A stretch of DNA of 64,000 nucleotides from UKL13-2 sp947085425 (lineage in GTDB: Bacteria > Pseudomonadota > Gammaproteobacteria > Burkholderiales > Usitatibacteraceae): positions 176,041 through 240,040 of the forward strand of contig CAMTWK010000021.1 of assembly GCA_947085425.1 (NCBI GenBank). The letters are read 5' to 3'. This document shows positions 55,989 to 64,000 of this stretch, one piece after another. Under the pieces are notes generated by a model. It was not told the DNA's origin. It was given only the letters and a program-made list of their open reading frames with translations, and searched no databases. The translations under genes and the position numbers were made by a program. Every line of letters starts with the position of its first letter. Within the stretch, counting starts at the first letter, position 1.

Positions 55989-57059
55989 TTAGACGACCTT
56001 GACCTGCGGTGCACCTGTAGTCATTTCACTAACGTCACCGATGACGGTGGCTTGCATAAAACCTTCGTCGTGGAAAATCTTCAAGACTTCATCGACCGAT
56101 GAAGGGTCACACGCCAATAACAAACCACCGGAGGTTTGTGGATCGGTGAGTAAGTTGCGATGTTCGTCTGCAAATCGGCTGTCCATCACCACATCATGGC
56201 CATAACCCGACCAATTGCGTTCGGAGGCACCGGTGACAAAACCATTTTTGGCCATTTCCAACACACCGGGAATCAGGGGCAACTTATCAAATTGAATGGT
56301 GGCGTTGGTTTTGGAGCCCTTGCAGATTTCGAGTAAATGGCCGAGCAATGCAAAACCGGTGACGTCGGTTAACGCGTGCACACCGGCCATTTTGCCGAGC
56401 TTGATGCCGGGGGTGTTGAGCTTGGTGGTCGAGGCAATCATCGCTTTGTAACCAGCCTCGTCGAGTTTTTCTTTTTTCAGCGCGGCTGACAACACACCAA
56501 CACCAAGTGGTTTACCCAGTATCAATTTGTCGCCGGGTTTGGCACCGGCATTACGCTTCAGATTCTTTGGGTCAACAATACCAATGGCCACCAGCCCATA
56601 AATGGCCTCGACCGAATCAATGGTGTGGCCACCGGCAATCGGAATGCCGGCCTCGCGACACACCGATTCACCGCCGTCCAGAATCAAACGAATCTGATCA
56701 AGCGGCAGGGTGTTGATCGGCATGCCCACCAGCGCCAGCGCAAACAGTGGCGTGCCACCCATGGCGTATACATCGGAGATGGCGTTGGTGGCGGCGATGC
56801 GGCCAAAATCAAACGGGTCGTCCACAATTGGCATAAAAAAATCGGTAGTGGCGACAATCGCCTGATGCTCGTTGATTTGATAGACCGCCGCGTCGTCGGC
56901 GGTTTCAATGCCGACCAGCAACTCCTTGGGCATCAGTGGATTGCCAGACTTGGAAATAATTTGCTGCAGAATCGCCGGGGAAATTTTGCATCCGCAGCCG
57001 CCACCGTGGGACAGCGAGGTGAGACGGGGGATTTTTTTGATTTCAGTTACATCGTTCAT
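55989..57059 (-). CDS. senC: Selenophosphate synthetase (SelD), SenC role in selenoneine pathway, 356 aa
   Basis: SelD makes selenophosphate from selenide and ATP. The active-site pair is GGGCGCKISP with C22 and K25 (E. coli Cys17 and Lys20), and the ATP-binding TDFFMPIVDDPFDFGRIAA and GGHTID motifs are intact. Cys is present, not selenocysteine. No selA, selB or tRNA-Sec gene is in the window. The senB gene is 106 bp upstream on the same strand, so the gene probably serves as SenC in the sen locus, although it could also supply general selenium metabolism. Confidence 0.93.
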   Translation of the reverse strand: MNDVTEIKKIPRLTSLSHGGGCGCKISPAILQQIISKSGNPLMPKELLVGIETADDAAVYQINEHQAIVATTDFFMPIVDDPFDFGRIAATNAISDVYAMGGTPLFALALVGMPINTLPLDQIRLILDGGESVCREAGIPIAGGHTIDSVEAIYGLVAIGIVDPKNLKRNAGAKPGDKLILGKPLGVGVLSAALKKEKLDEAGYKAMIASTTKLNTPGIKLGKMAGVHALTDVTGFALLGHLLEICKGSKTNATIQFDKLPLIPGVLEMAKNGFVTGASERNWSGYGHDVVMDSRFADEHRNLLTDPQTSGGLLLACDPSSVDEVLKIFHDEGFMQATVIGDVSEMTTGAPQVKVV

Positions 57060-57165
57060 TGCGGCTCCGGTTTTGTGATCGGTTACAGGTCAGGCTGAAT
57101 TATCGCTTGATTGGCGGCGCTTGAAACGTACAAATGTACTCTACGCCCGCCCCATGGTTTTGGTT

Positions 57166-58134
57166 TCAAGCAAGTAAAGAATCGATGATATGCGTCAGGC
57201 GCTGTTGTTCCTCGAAAGGAGTAAACAACGCGCTGCGCGCTTTACACGCCGTATTGAGTCGGGTGAGGGTGTTGGGTGCATTGACACATTGCTTGAGCAG
57301 ATTCGCCAACGCAGGGGCATCTCCGACAGGAAAAAAGCCGGTGTAGTCCGGTCCCAACATGCCGATATTGCCGGACATGCGCGACGCCACCACGGCAGTT
57401 CCGGCGGTAATGGCCTCGACAATCACATTGGCACCGCCTTCCATAAGGGACGGATGGATCAACACATGGGCGCGTTTGATCGCGGCGCGGGTCAGGCCGT
57501 GTGGCAATAATCCAAGCCACCGATAGTTCGGCAAGGATTGTGTGAGTGTGGTTGCACGCGCGGCCAGGGCGTCATCGAGCGGCTGGCCAATATGGCTGAT
57601 ATGAATACGTGGTTCGTCGGCCAATATTTCCGCCAGCTGAAAAATGGTTTCAGGTGATTTTTCTGCGCGCAAATGGCCGACCACCACGCAGGCGAGTTTG
57701 CCTTTTGGTTTGACCGCCGGGGTGAGGGGTTTTGCCGATTGAAAAACAACGTGGGTTTTATGCCGGTGTTGGGTCGGCACGTATTGAATGGCATCTTCTT
57801 GCAGCACAATCAAGGCATCGGCCATCACCAACGATGTATTGGCCTCGGCCGATTCGGCCAGATCGCGATACAAATCGGTGCCGGTGAGCACCACAATCAG
57901 CGGCGCATCTGGAAATTTTTTTTTGCTGGCGAGGATGGCGGCGTGGCTGCGGCGGGCGTGGAGGGCAATCACCACGTCCGGTTTACGCGCGATGGTTGAT
58001 TGATCCAAGTCGCTCTGCACCACCACCTGCATCTGATCGGCGAGCAATTGTTGCCAGCGGCGCGCAGTCCGCCAATTGCCGTTATTGGCATTGGCGAGGT
58101 AGGGCGTAATAATGAGTACACTGCGACGTTTCAT
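57166..58134 (-). CDS. senB: SenB-type selenosugar synthase (GT-B fold), 322 aa
   Basis: This GT4-like protein starts LIITPYLANANNGNWRTARRW and contains HARRSHAAI, both features of the SenB family formerly annotated only as an uncharacterised glycosyltransferase. The C-terminal donor site has PSLMEGGANVIVEAI. SenB is described as using selenophosphate and a UDP-sugar to form a 1-seleno-sugar. The ATG at 58134 is used. An earlier in-frame start at 58155 would overlap senA and is not favoured. senB and senC (selD) form one leftward unit. Confidence 0.85.
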   Translation of the reverse strand: MKRRSVLIITPYLANANNGNWRTARRWQQLLADQMQVVVQSDLDQSTIARKPDVVIALHARRSHAAILASKKKFPDAPLIVVLTGTDLYRDLAESAEANTSLVMADALIVLQEDAIQYVPTQHRHKTHVVFQSAKPLTPAVKPKGKLACVVVGHLRAEKSPETIFQLAEILADEPRIHISHIGQPLDDALAARATTLTQSLPNYRWLGLLPHGLTRAAIKRAHVLIHPSLMEGGANVIVEAITAGTAVVASRMSGNIGMLGPDYTGFFPVGDAPALANLLKQCVNAPNTLTRLNTACKARSALFTPFEEQQRLTHIIDSLLA

Positions 58135-58139
58135 TTTGA

Positions 58140-59258
58140 TTGACGACTGATCCAATTTTGAATAATTCGACCGTTCCGACCGAAAAAGCGGTCATTCACA
58201 ACGCTTTGATCGCCCAGCGCGAGTATACGATAGCGTTATATGCGGATTTGCCGCCGGCCTACTGGCGACCGGCGGATTTTCCGTTTGCGACGGTGATCAA
58301 TCCGCCGCTGTGGGAGCTGTCGCACATCGCTTATTTTGCGGAATTCTTTTGTACACGCTGGTCGCCGCATGATGTGAATGGCATCAAAACGCCGTCCATA
58401 CTCGATGAGGCGGACCAGTTGTTTAATTCGACGCGGGTGCCGCATGCGTCCCGCTGGACCAATCACTATCCATCAAAAGCGGTTTGTTTTGAATATATGA
58501 ATGCGGCGTTGGCGCGGGTGCTGTCCGCGCTGGAAAACGACGATGGTTCGCGCCGGCATTTGTTTCAGTTGGCTTTGTTGCACGAAGATATGCATGCCGA
58601 AGCATTGTTGATGACCCTGCAAAAATTAGCGCACCCGTTGCCGTTGATCGTGCCGGCGCGACAAACACTCCAGTATGCACAAGGCAAGGGTGCCGGCATT
58701 CAATTTGCCGGTGGCGAAGTGCTGATGGGGGCCAGCCAACGGCCTTTTCAATTTGATAATGAATCACCATCAATACGCACCACCGTTGGTCCGTTTGAAA
58801 TCGATGCCCTGCCGGTGTCCGCAGGTGTATTTGCGGCGTGGAGGGCGGGCAAACTTGGCGGTGGTGTCGATGCCGAAATGCCAACGAACGATTTTGCGGC
58901 GATGCATGTGTCCCACGCCGATGCGGCCGCATTCGCGCGTGATCACGGCCGCCGCCTGCCAACCGAGGCTGAGTGGGAGTTTGCCGCCACCGCCGACAGC
59001 GAATCAACCGCGGCATTTTTGGCGTCGACCGGACAGGTGTGGGAATGGACTGCGTCAGAATTTGCCCCGCGTCCCGGCTTTAAATCCGGCGCGTATGCCG
59101 AGTATTCTGCCCCCTGGTTTGCCGACCAGGGCGCGCTTCATATGGTGTTGAAGGGCGGCTCGTTTGCCACCCATCCGCGCATCAAGTATCCACAGTATCG
59201 AAATTTTTACACCCCAGAGCGTAACGATATGTTTTGTGGCTTTCGCACCTGTAAGTGA
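58140..59258 (+). CDS. senA: SenA-type selenoneine synthase (EgtB-like), 372 aa
   Basis: An N-terminal DinB_2-type helical bundle carries the iron ligands H62 (ELSHIAYF) and H148/H152 in the HEDMH motif. The C-terminal FGE/sulfatase-modifying-type domain includes LPTEAEWEFAA, VWEWTASEF, LKGGSFAT and GFR. EgtB uses this iron site to join gamma-Glu-Cys to hercynine; SenA uses a selenosugar to form selenoneine. Location beside senB, senC and egtD favours SenA. The TTG at 58140 is assumed, and a TTG at 58158 is possible, since neither has a clear ribosome site. It starts only 5 bp from the senB start, in the opposite direction. Confidence 0.85.
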   Translation: MTTDPILNNSTVPTEKAVIHNALIAQREYTIALYADLPPAYWRPADFPFATVINPPLWELSHIAYFAEFFCTRWSPHDVNGIKTPSILDEADQLFNSTRVPHASRWTNHYPSKAVCFEYMNAALARVLSALENDDGSRRHLFQLALLHEDMHAEALLMTLQKLAHPLPLIVPARQTLQYAQGKGAGIQFAGGEVLMGASQRPFQFDNESPSIRTTVGPFEIDALPVSAGVFAAWRAGKLGGGVDAEMPTNDFAAMHVSHADAAAFARDHGRRLPTEAEWEFAATADSESTAAFLASTGQVWEWTASEFAPRPGFKSGAYAEYSAPWFADQGALHMVLKGGSFATHPRIKYPQYRNFYTPERNDMFCGFRTCK

Positions 59259-59312
59259 CCTGGCTACGCTATTTTTTTCTGCGTCGCGGATCGATTCACC
59301 AGGTTTGCGGGG

Positions 59313-59318
59313 TAAAAT
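59313..59318 (+). promoter_or_regulatory. Probable -10 element of ffs
   Basis: TAAAAT ends eight bases before the predicted 5' end of 4.5S RNA (59326). A weak TCGATT lies 16 bp upstream in the -35 position. Confidence 0.5.
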
Positions 59319-59325
59319 CAAAGCT

Positions 59326-59420
59326 GGCGGGTCCCCCCGCATCTAACGCTTGTGAATCTGGTCAGGTCGGGAACGAAGCAGCCAAAGCGAGTTAGTTGGA
59401 GTGCCGGGGTAAGGCTCGCC
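59326..59420 (+). ncRNA. ffs: 4.5S signal recognition particle RNA
   Basis: The conserved SRP domain IV loop GGTCAGGTCGGGAACGAAGC followed by AGCCAAAGCG is present. The 5' GGCGGG (59326-59331) pairs with CTCGCC at 59415-59420, closing a long hairpin. 4.5S RNA works with Ffh in co-translational targeting of membrane proteins. The same ffs-dnaX linkage is seen in many proteobacteria. The ends are inferred from pairing. Confidence 0.9.
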
Positions 59421-59545
59421 AACCTCCCATTTGTATGGCGGTAATAGACCGACAACTTCAGGTTTGACAGTTTGTCGGCGGCTGTCAGTCCAGCGGCATG
59501 CCGGGCTGGCGGCTTCACCAAACCAAAGTCTGCGACCTCGACGAT

Positions 59546-61333
59546 ATGTCCCATCAAGTTCTCGCCCGCAAATGGCGGCCCAGGAAATTTCAGGATGTGG
59601 TTGGCCAGGACCATGTGGTCCGGGCATTGTCCAATGCGCTCGATACCAATCGGCTGCATCACGCTTATTTATTTACCGGCACCCGTGGTGTCGGCAAAAC
59701 CACGCTGGCAAGAATTCTTGCCAAGGCGTTAAATTGTATTGGCGTCGATGGCAACAGCGGCATCACCTCGACACCCTGCGGTGTTTGCCAGGCGTGTACC
59801 GATATTGATGCCGGTCGATTTGTCGATTTACTTGAAGTCGATGCCGCCACCAATACCAAGGTCGATGAAATGCGCGAACTGCTGGAAACCGCGCAGTACG
59901 CGCCGGTATCCGGTCGTTACAAGGTTTACATCATCGACGAAGTCCATATGTTGTCCAAGTCGGCATTTAACGCCATGCTGAAGACGCTGGAAGAACCACC
60001 GGCACACGTCGAGTTTATTCTGGCAACCACCGATCCACAAAAATTGCCGATCACGGTGTTGTCGCGTTGTTTGCAATTTAATTTGCGCAACTTGGCACCG
60101 TCATTGCTGGCCGGGCATCTTGGCAATATTCTCAACGTTGAAAACATCGCCTTTGAAAAACCGGCACTGGAGATGATCGGCCGTGCCGGCGAAGGCAGCG
60201 CGCGTGACGCCTTATCACTGCTCGATCAAGCCATTGCTTATGGCGGCGGTGAAGTAAAGATGTCGGATGTGGCAACCATGTTGGGCGCACTCGACCAAAC
60301 CTATTTGTTTTCGATGTTGACCAATATTGCCGATCATGACGCCAAAGCGCTGGTGGCCGAAATTGAGGCGATTGCCTCACGTGCCATTTCGTTTGAGTTA
60401 ACCCTTAAGGAGTTGGCGTCTGTGGTGGCCAAGCTGGCGCTGATTCAATCCGTTGGCGATGACGCGGTTGAAGGTCAGGATGCAGCCAAAATGGTCGCGC
60501 TGGCGGCACGCTTCAGTGTTGATGATGTGCAGTTAATTTATCAAATTGTGCTGCTCGGTCGGCGCGACTTACAACTGGCACCGGACGAACAATCCGGATT
60601 TACCATGACCTTGTTGCGGGCGATCGCATTTTTGTCAGCGGGTGCAAACAATGCCGGTAGCAATCAAGCGCCGTCTGATGCTGGAAGTGTGGCCAATAGT
60701 GTGATCAATGGTGCGGTCAATGGTGCGGATAATAGTGCGGCCAATAGTGCGAACGTAAGACCAACCGCAAGCATAGCCAGGACCAATCAAACGAAAAACG
60801 CCAGCAGTCGCGCGCCAGTTGAGGCAAAAATAGCTGAAAACGCGCGCCAAGCAGTCACTTTGAAAACGGCGGGTGCGGCTGAAAAATCAGTGAATTATGA
60901 CGTCACGGGTGCCGCAAATCGAGCTGAGCTTGTGGCACAAATTGCTGATTGGCCGGGCTTTGTCAGCAAACAAAATTTGTCCGGCATGGCCGGTATGTTG
61001 GCCAGGCAGGCATCGTTGATCGGCTTGGTCGACGGCGTGTTGACGCTCGCGGTGCCGGATGCCCATAAACATTTGGCCGACAAAAGGTATCAGGAAAAAC
61101 TCAAGGCGGATCTCATTCCCCTGCTTGGTGAAGACCTGCGTTTGTCGGTCAAGCTCGGTGGGGTAATTCCGCAGGGGGCCGGTGCCAGCCTGGCGGCTGT
61201 CGAGGATCAGGCGCGCAATGACGCGCAACGGGCGGCGGAAGAATCGATCGCCAACGATCCGTTTATCAAAAATCTTGCCGACGAGTTCGGTGCAACCGTT
61301 GACCGTTCCGGTATTCGTCCGGCCAGTCGTTGA
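59546..61333 (+). CDS. dnaX: DNA polymerase III tau/gamma subunit, 595 aa
   Basis: Clamp-loader ATPase. Walker A is GTRGVGKT at residues 45-52, the zinc-binding cysteines are C64, C78, C81 and C84, and the DEVH Walker B is at 131-134. An Asn/Ala/Ser-rich linker (about 360-420) connects to a C-terminal tau domain. The ATG at 59546 (MSHQVLARKWRPRKF) is the family-typical start. I saw no A-AAA-AAG heptamer of the E. coli frameshift type, so only the full-length tau form is predicted. It leads the dnaX-ybaB-recR block. Confidence 0.96.
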   Translation: MSHQVLARKWRPRKFQDVVGQDHVVRALSNALDTNRLHHAYLFTGTRGVGKTTLARILAKALNCIGVDGNSGITSTPCGVCQACTDIDAGRFVDLLEVDAATNTKVDEMRELLETAQYAPVSGRYKVYIIDEVHMLSKSAFNAMLKTLEEPPAHVEFILATTDPQKLPITVLSRCLQFNLRNLAPSLLAGHLGNILNVENIAFEKPALEMIGRAGEGSARDALSLLDQAIAYGGGEVKMSDVATMLGALDQTYLFSMLTNIADHDAKALVAEIEAIASRAISFELTLKELASVVAKLALIQSVGDDAVEGQDAAKMVALAARFSVDDVQLIYQIVLLGRRDLQLAPDEQSGFTMTLLRAIAFLSAGANNAGSNQAPSDAGSVANSVINGAVNGADNSAANSANVRPTASIARTNQTKNASSRAPVEAKIAENARQAVTLKTAGAAEKSVNYDVTGAANRAELVAQIADWPGFVSKQNLSGMAGMLARQASLIGLVDGVLTLAVPDAHKHLADKRYQEKLKADLIPLLGEDLRLSVKLGGVIPQGAGASLAAVEDQARNDAQRAAEESIANDPFIKNLADEFGATVDRSGIRPASR

Positions 61334-61386
61334 ATGGTTGAATGGTTGATTCGGTAAATATTCAAATTTAAATTGAGGAGACTGGG

Positions 61387-61713
61387 ATGATTCCAAAAGG
61401 TGGTTTGGGCGCGCTGATGAAACAAGCGCAGCAAATGCAGGACAATATGAAACGCGCACAAGAGCAGCTCGCCTTGGTTGAAGTGGAAGGCGCGGCAGGT
61501 GGTGGCATGGTGAAAGTTACTCTTAATTGTCGCAATGATGTCAAACGGGTGACCATTGATCCGGGGGTGATGGACGACCGTGAAATGCTCGAAGACCTGA
61601 TCGCCGCAGCCATGAATGATGCGGTGCGCAAGGCTGAAGCCGTGAGTCAGGAAAAAATGAGTGGCTTTACCCAGGGTATGGGTATGCCGCCTGGATTTAA
61701 GCTGCCGTTCTGA
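61387..61713 (+). CDS. ybaB: YbaB/EbfC nucleoid-associated protein, 108 aa
   Basis: A small DNA-binding dimer, recognised by GGLGALMKQAQQMQDNM and the VKVTLNCRNDVKRVTIDP strand. The size matches YbaB (109 residues). A GAGGAG-like site precedes the ATG. Its place between dnaX and recR is the conserved order, though here a small extra gene is inserted before recR. Confidence 0.96.
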   Translation: MIPKGGLGALMKQAQQMQDNMKRAQEQLALVEVEGAAGGGMVKVTLNCRNDVKRVTIDPGVMDDREMLEDLIAAAMNDAVRKAEAVSQEKMSGFTQGMGMPPGFKLPF

Positions 61714-61718
61714 TTGGC

Positions 61719-62207
61719 ATGGGTGTCCGCTTATGGGTAACGGCGTTGATGGTGTTGTCGGTGTCAACTTTGGCAACCATGGCACCCGTGGCACCCCTGG
61801 CTTGGGCAGCGGGTTCGTTTGAACCGGTTAATGTGAAGCTATTCCTGGCGGGCAAAAACGGCCAATACTCCATGATTGTTGTGCCGGTTGCCAAGACGAA
61901 TGAAAACAGTGCTGGCGGCGTACCGGCGGCGACATTGTTGTCTTTGTGCAAGGAGTTGCGGGTGTTTGGTGGTCTCGATCAAAAACATTGGCAGAATCGC
62001 CCGGAAGTGACGGTTGAAGGCCATCAACAGGCGATAGCGTTGTTGCAGCGCGCCTATCAAAATAAGGCCACCACCAACTTTGGTGAGCTGGGCGCGGGCT
62101 TTCGTGTGGCCAACAAGAGCGCTCCCTGTACCGTGAAAAGTCGTGGGCTGGTGTTTTGGCGCGACGCCACCGCCGATGCGGCGTTATCGGTTTATCAGGC
62201 CTTTTAA
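61719..62207 (+). CDS. Small secreted hypothetical protein, 162 aa
   Basis: A signal peptide-like start (about residues 1-30, ending LAWAAG) is followed by a compact domain with SLCKELRVFGG and the AQ-like QAIALLQRAYQ region. Two cysteines remain after cleavage (one in the SLC, one in SAPCTV), so a disulfide is possible. No family was recognised. It begins 5 bp after ybaB and its stop overlaps the recR start as TAATG, so it is expressed in the dnaX-recR operon. A periplasmic protein in a replication-repair operon is odd. Confidence 0.7.
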   Translation: MGVRLWVTALMVLSVSTLATMAPVAPLAWAAGSFEPVNVKLFLAGKNGQYSMIVVPVAKTNENSAGGVPAATLLSLCKELRVFGGLDQKHWQNRPEVTVEGHQQAIALLQRAYQNKATTNFGELGAGFRVANKSAPCTVKSRGLVFWRDATADAALSVYQAF

Positions 62208-62806
62208 TGTCGACGCCGACCAGTTTGTCCGCGCTGATTGATGCGCTGCGCTGTTTGCCAAGCGTGGGACCAAAATCAGCCCAGCGTATGGCGTTTCATT
62301 TGTTGCAACGTGATCAACCGGGCGCGCTTCGATTGGCCGATGCCATGCGGGCGGCGATTGAACGTACCAAACACTGTTCCATGTGTAATACCTTCACCGA
62401 ACTGGAGATCTGTGCAATCTGCACCCATTCCAAACGCGACCGCACCGTACTGTGTGTGGTGGAGTCACCAAGCGATTTATTGATGATGGAGCAAACGCAG
62501 ACCTATCGCGGTATGTATTTTGTGTTGATGGGCAAGTTGTCGCCGCTGGACGGCATCGGCCCCAAAGAAATTCATTTGGATCGTCTGGTCAAACGGGTGC
62601 GCGACGGTATCGTCAAAGAAATCATTCTGGCCACCAACTTTACGGTCGAAGGTGAGGCCACCTCGCACTACATCAGCGAGCTGTTTGCCACTGATGGCAT
62701 CAAAGTCACGCGAATTGCCCGAGGTTTGCCGGTGGGTGGCGAGCTTGAATATGTGGACTCGAATACCCTCGCCCAAGCATTACTGGACCGCCGGGTTGTG
62801 GATTAG
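62207..62806 (+). CDS. recR: Recombination mediator RecR, 199 aa
   Basis: RecR works with RecF/RecO to load RecA. The helix-hairpin-helix LPSVGPKSAQRMAFHLL, the zinc finger C57, C60, C69, C72 and the toprim VVESPSDLLMMEQT motif are intact. The length equals typical RecR (201 in E. coli). The ATG at 62207 overlaps the upstream stop. Confidence 0.97.
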   Translation: MSTPTSLSALIDALRCLPSVGPKSAQRMAFHLLQRDQPGALRLADAMRAAIERTKHCSMCNTFTELEICAICTHSKRDRTVLCVVESPSDLLMMEQTQTYRGMYFVLMGKLSPLDGIGPKEIHLDRLVKRVRDGIVKEIILATNFTVEGEATSHYISELFATDGIKVTRIARGLPVGGELEYVDSNTLAQALLDRRVVD

Positions 62807-62844
62807 GTTGGTTGGGTCGTTTTATGCTGCCTTATAAGGTGTGG

Positions 62845-63430
62845 CTAAAGCTCGGCAGCGCGGCGACAAAATACGGTTTTGGTCGTTATTCCCCATAATT
62901 CGGGAATCACCCATGCCAGCAACGGCATAAACAGAAGAAGTAACAATAGAAAAACCAGCGGGTGGGTAAAGGCGAGCCACAAACCGTCCGCCAGCGAAGT
63001 GTCTTCGCCATCCAGTTGCGGACCGGCTCAGGTGAGGCATTGATGGCCAGCCTTCCGCCCGATTTCAAAAGTATGTTCCGGCTGTGATCGAGCCGCCCTG
63101 CAGCGCGCTGGATAATATCCATGCCGCGCTGTTGCTGGCACCCATGGCTGCGGAGGCCAACAACACACCAGATGGAGTGCAGATAATGGTGTGGATCGCG
63201 TCCCCAATGGTGTCGATGCCGGGAATTTTGTCGGCAAAACCTCAACAAACAGCAAAAAGCCGCTGCGGCCTAATGCCAACGGGTGGGCAGGCAAGCACAT
63301 TCAGGCCGGATGGGGGCATTCAGCCAAACCGCTGGCACTGGCCGGCCAATCCGACCAGAAACCACGCCGTATAGAGGCGAAAGCCACTTGCCCAGGCAAG
63401 TGCCAAGTTGAAGGTGAGAGTGGGAAGTTG
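62845..63430 (-). pseudogene. Decayed DUF4126-family membrane protein gene
   Basis: Read on the minus strand, three frames in turn give DUF4126-like pieces: LALAWASGFRLYTAWFLV and FADKIPGIDTIGDAIHTI in one frame, LALGRSGFLLFVEV in another, INASPEPVRNW in the third, and DGLWLAFTHPLVFLLLL up to a TAG stop at 62845-62847. At least four frame changes and an in-frame TGA (where a Trp is expected after RFG) make it non-functional. Its gene neighbours are intact, which argues against poor sequence quality. It lies between recR and tRNA-fMet. The 63431-63680 part holds nothing identifiable. Confidence 0.8.
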
Positions 63431-63680
63431 ATCGGGTTTTGTTTATCGCGCTGTTTCCAATTTAGTTTGTGTTCGAGGCGGCCGAACAAATCCGCAAAAA
63501 GCGTGAAAGGGATTGCGCGGGCCTGTTTTTTGTATTTTGATGGGCAATATTTTTGGTGCCATACCTTTGATTTTGATGTGTCCAAATTGTCAAAGTCGAG
63601 TACTGGCGCGGTTCGGCTTGGGTTGCCGCAAAAAACCTGCAAAACTTCGTGCAAATATTGATAAAAATGTTGAAGTAGAT

Positions 63681-63710
63681 TTGCCAAGTGCTAGAAACTA
63701 TGCGTATAAT
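63681..63710 (+). promoter_or_regulatory. Sigma-70 promoter of tRNA-fMet
   Basis: TTGCCA (63681-63686) and TATAAT (63705-63710) are 18 bp apart, with a TGCGG discriminator. The predicted transcript starts about 57 bp before the tRNA. Confidence 0.75.
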
Positions 63711-63773
63711 TGCGGTTCTCCAAAAGGAATGTAAAAAGTTTGTTTTGGAGTGAAAGTAATAGAAATTTGCGGG

Positions 63774-63850
<77 letters not shown>

Positions 63851-64000
63851 ATTATTTTTAATCGTTCTTTAAAAACTAGACAATCGATTGAGGTGGGTGC
63901 TCTTGTGTATTGGGGCCTGCTGGTGATGGGTTGATTGGAGAGATTGGATTTGGGTGTTATAGCCTGGGTTTGGTGGATCTGATTGATACCGGTTGAAGGG

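Noticed and set aside
58140..59258. EgtB of an ergothioneine cluster
   Set aside because: egtA, egtC and egtE are absent and selD plus a SenB-type gene are adjacent, so SenA is the better call, although EgtB activity cannot be excluded from sequence alone.
59546..61333. Programmed frameshift producing gamma subunit from dnaX
   Set aside because: No A-AAA-AAG slippery heptamer was seen by eye in the coding region. Only A-runs of five were noted, without a following G in the right phase.

Overview
The window looks like chromosome from a betaproteobacterium-type proteobacterium. The clearest markers are the pepA-holC-(DUF2486-like)-valS gene order, a pyruvate dehydrogenase operon whose E3 subunit carries its own lipoyl domain, a sigma-54-type promoter in front of a PilA-type pilin, and a ffs-dnaX-ybaB-recR block. 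No genus can be named from the sequence alone. REGION 1 (1-7601): an accessory, defence-like operon on the + strand. It holds the C-terminal part of an SNF2-type helicase (its 5' end lies outside the window), a 1221-residue Eco57I-type adenine methylase, an OLD/AAA21-type ATPase and a DUF4276-like partner. All are joined by overlaps or gaps of a few bases. REGION 2 (7813-15390, - strand): DUF1499, VOC-like and VanZ-like small genes, then lpdA, aceF and aceE encoding the pyruvate dehydrogenase complex. REGION 3 (16031-22984, + strand): a signalling cluster of PP2C phosphatase, FHA protein, metallo-beta-lactamase-fold hydrolase, a GAF-PilB/GspE fusion ATPase and a GAF-HD-GYP phosphodiesterase. 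It plausibly links phospho- and cyclic-nucleotide signalling to type IV pili. REGION 4 (23000-30820): polysaccharide or glycolipid genes (GT-C-like, GT4, GT2, GtrA, two methyltransferases), then two tandem type IV pilin genes with a sigma-54-type promoter and an intervening terminator. 
REGION 5 (30889-43685): a MacAB-like efflux set, an orphan SoxA-like cytochrome, an M48 protease, moaC, chromate resistance genes (chrA and a rhodanese-ChrB fusion), a VapBC toxin-antitoxin pair, a TusA-like sulfur carrier, a ~337-bp element with 26-bp terminal inverted repeats, an enoyl-CoA hydratase and an MFS transporter. REGION 6 (43717-51017): valS, a DUF2486-like gene, holC, pepA, lptF (lptG does not follow), and a tRNA-Ser(GGA) gene preceded by three 77-bp tandem units that look like decayed tRNA-Ser copies. 
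REGION 7 (51278-59258) is the most interesting part. A PhnCDEE-type oxyanion ABC importer is followed by egtD (ergothioneine histidine methyltransferase), a selenophosphate synthetase (selD/senC), a SenB-type selenosugar synthase and an EgtB-like SenA. This gene set matches the selenoneine pathway. The selD-adjacent importer suggests that the locus takes up a selenium oxyanion, activates it to selenophosphate, makes a selenosugar, couples it to hercynine (made by EgtD) and yields selenoneine. 
REGION 8 (59326-63850): 4.5S RNA, dnaX, ybaB, a small secreted hypothetical inside the operon, recR, a DUF4126 pseudogene with several frameshifts, and initiator tRNA-fMet.
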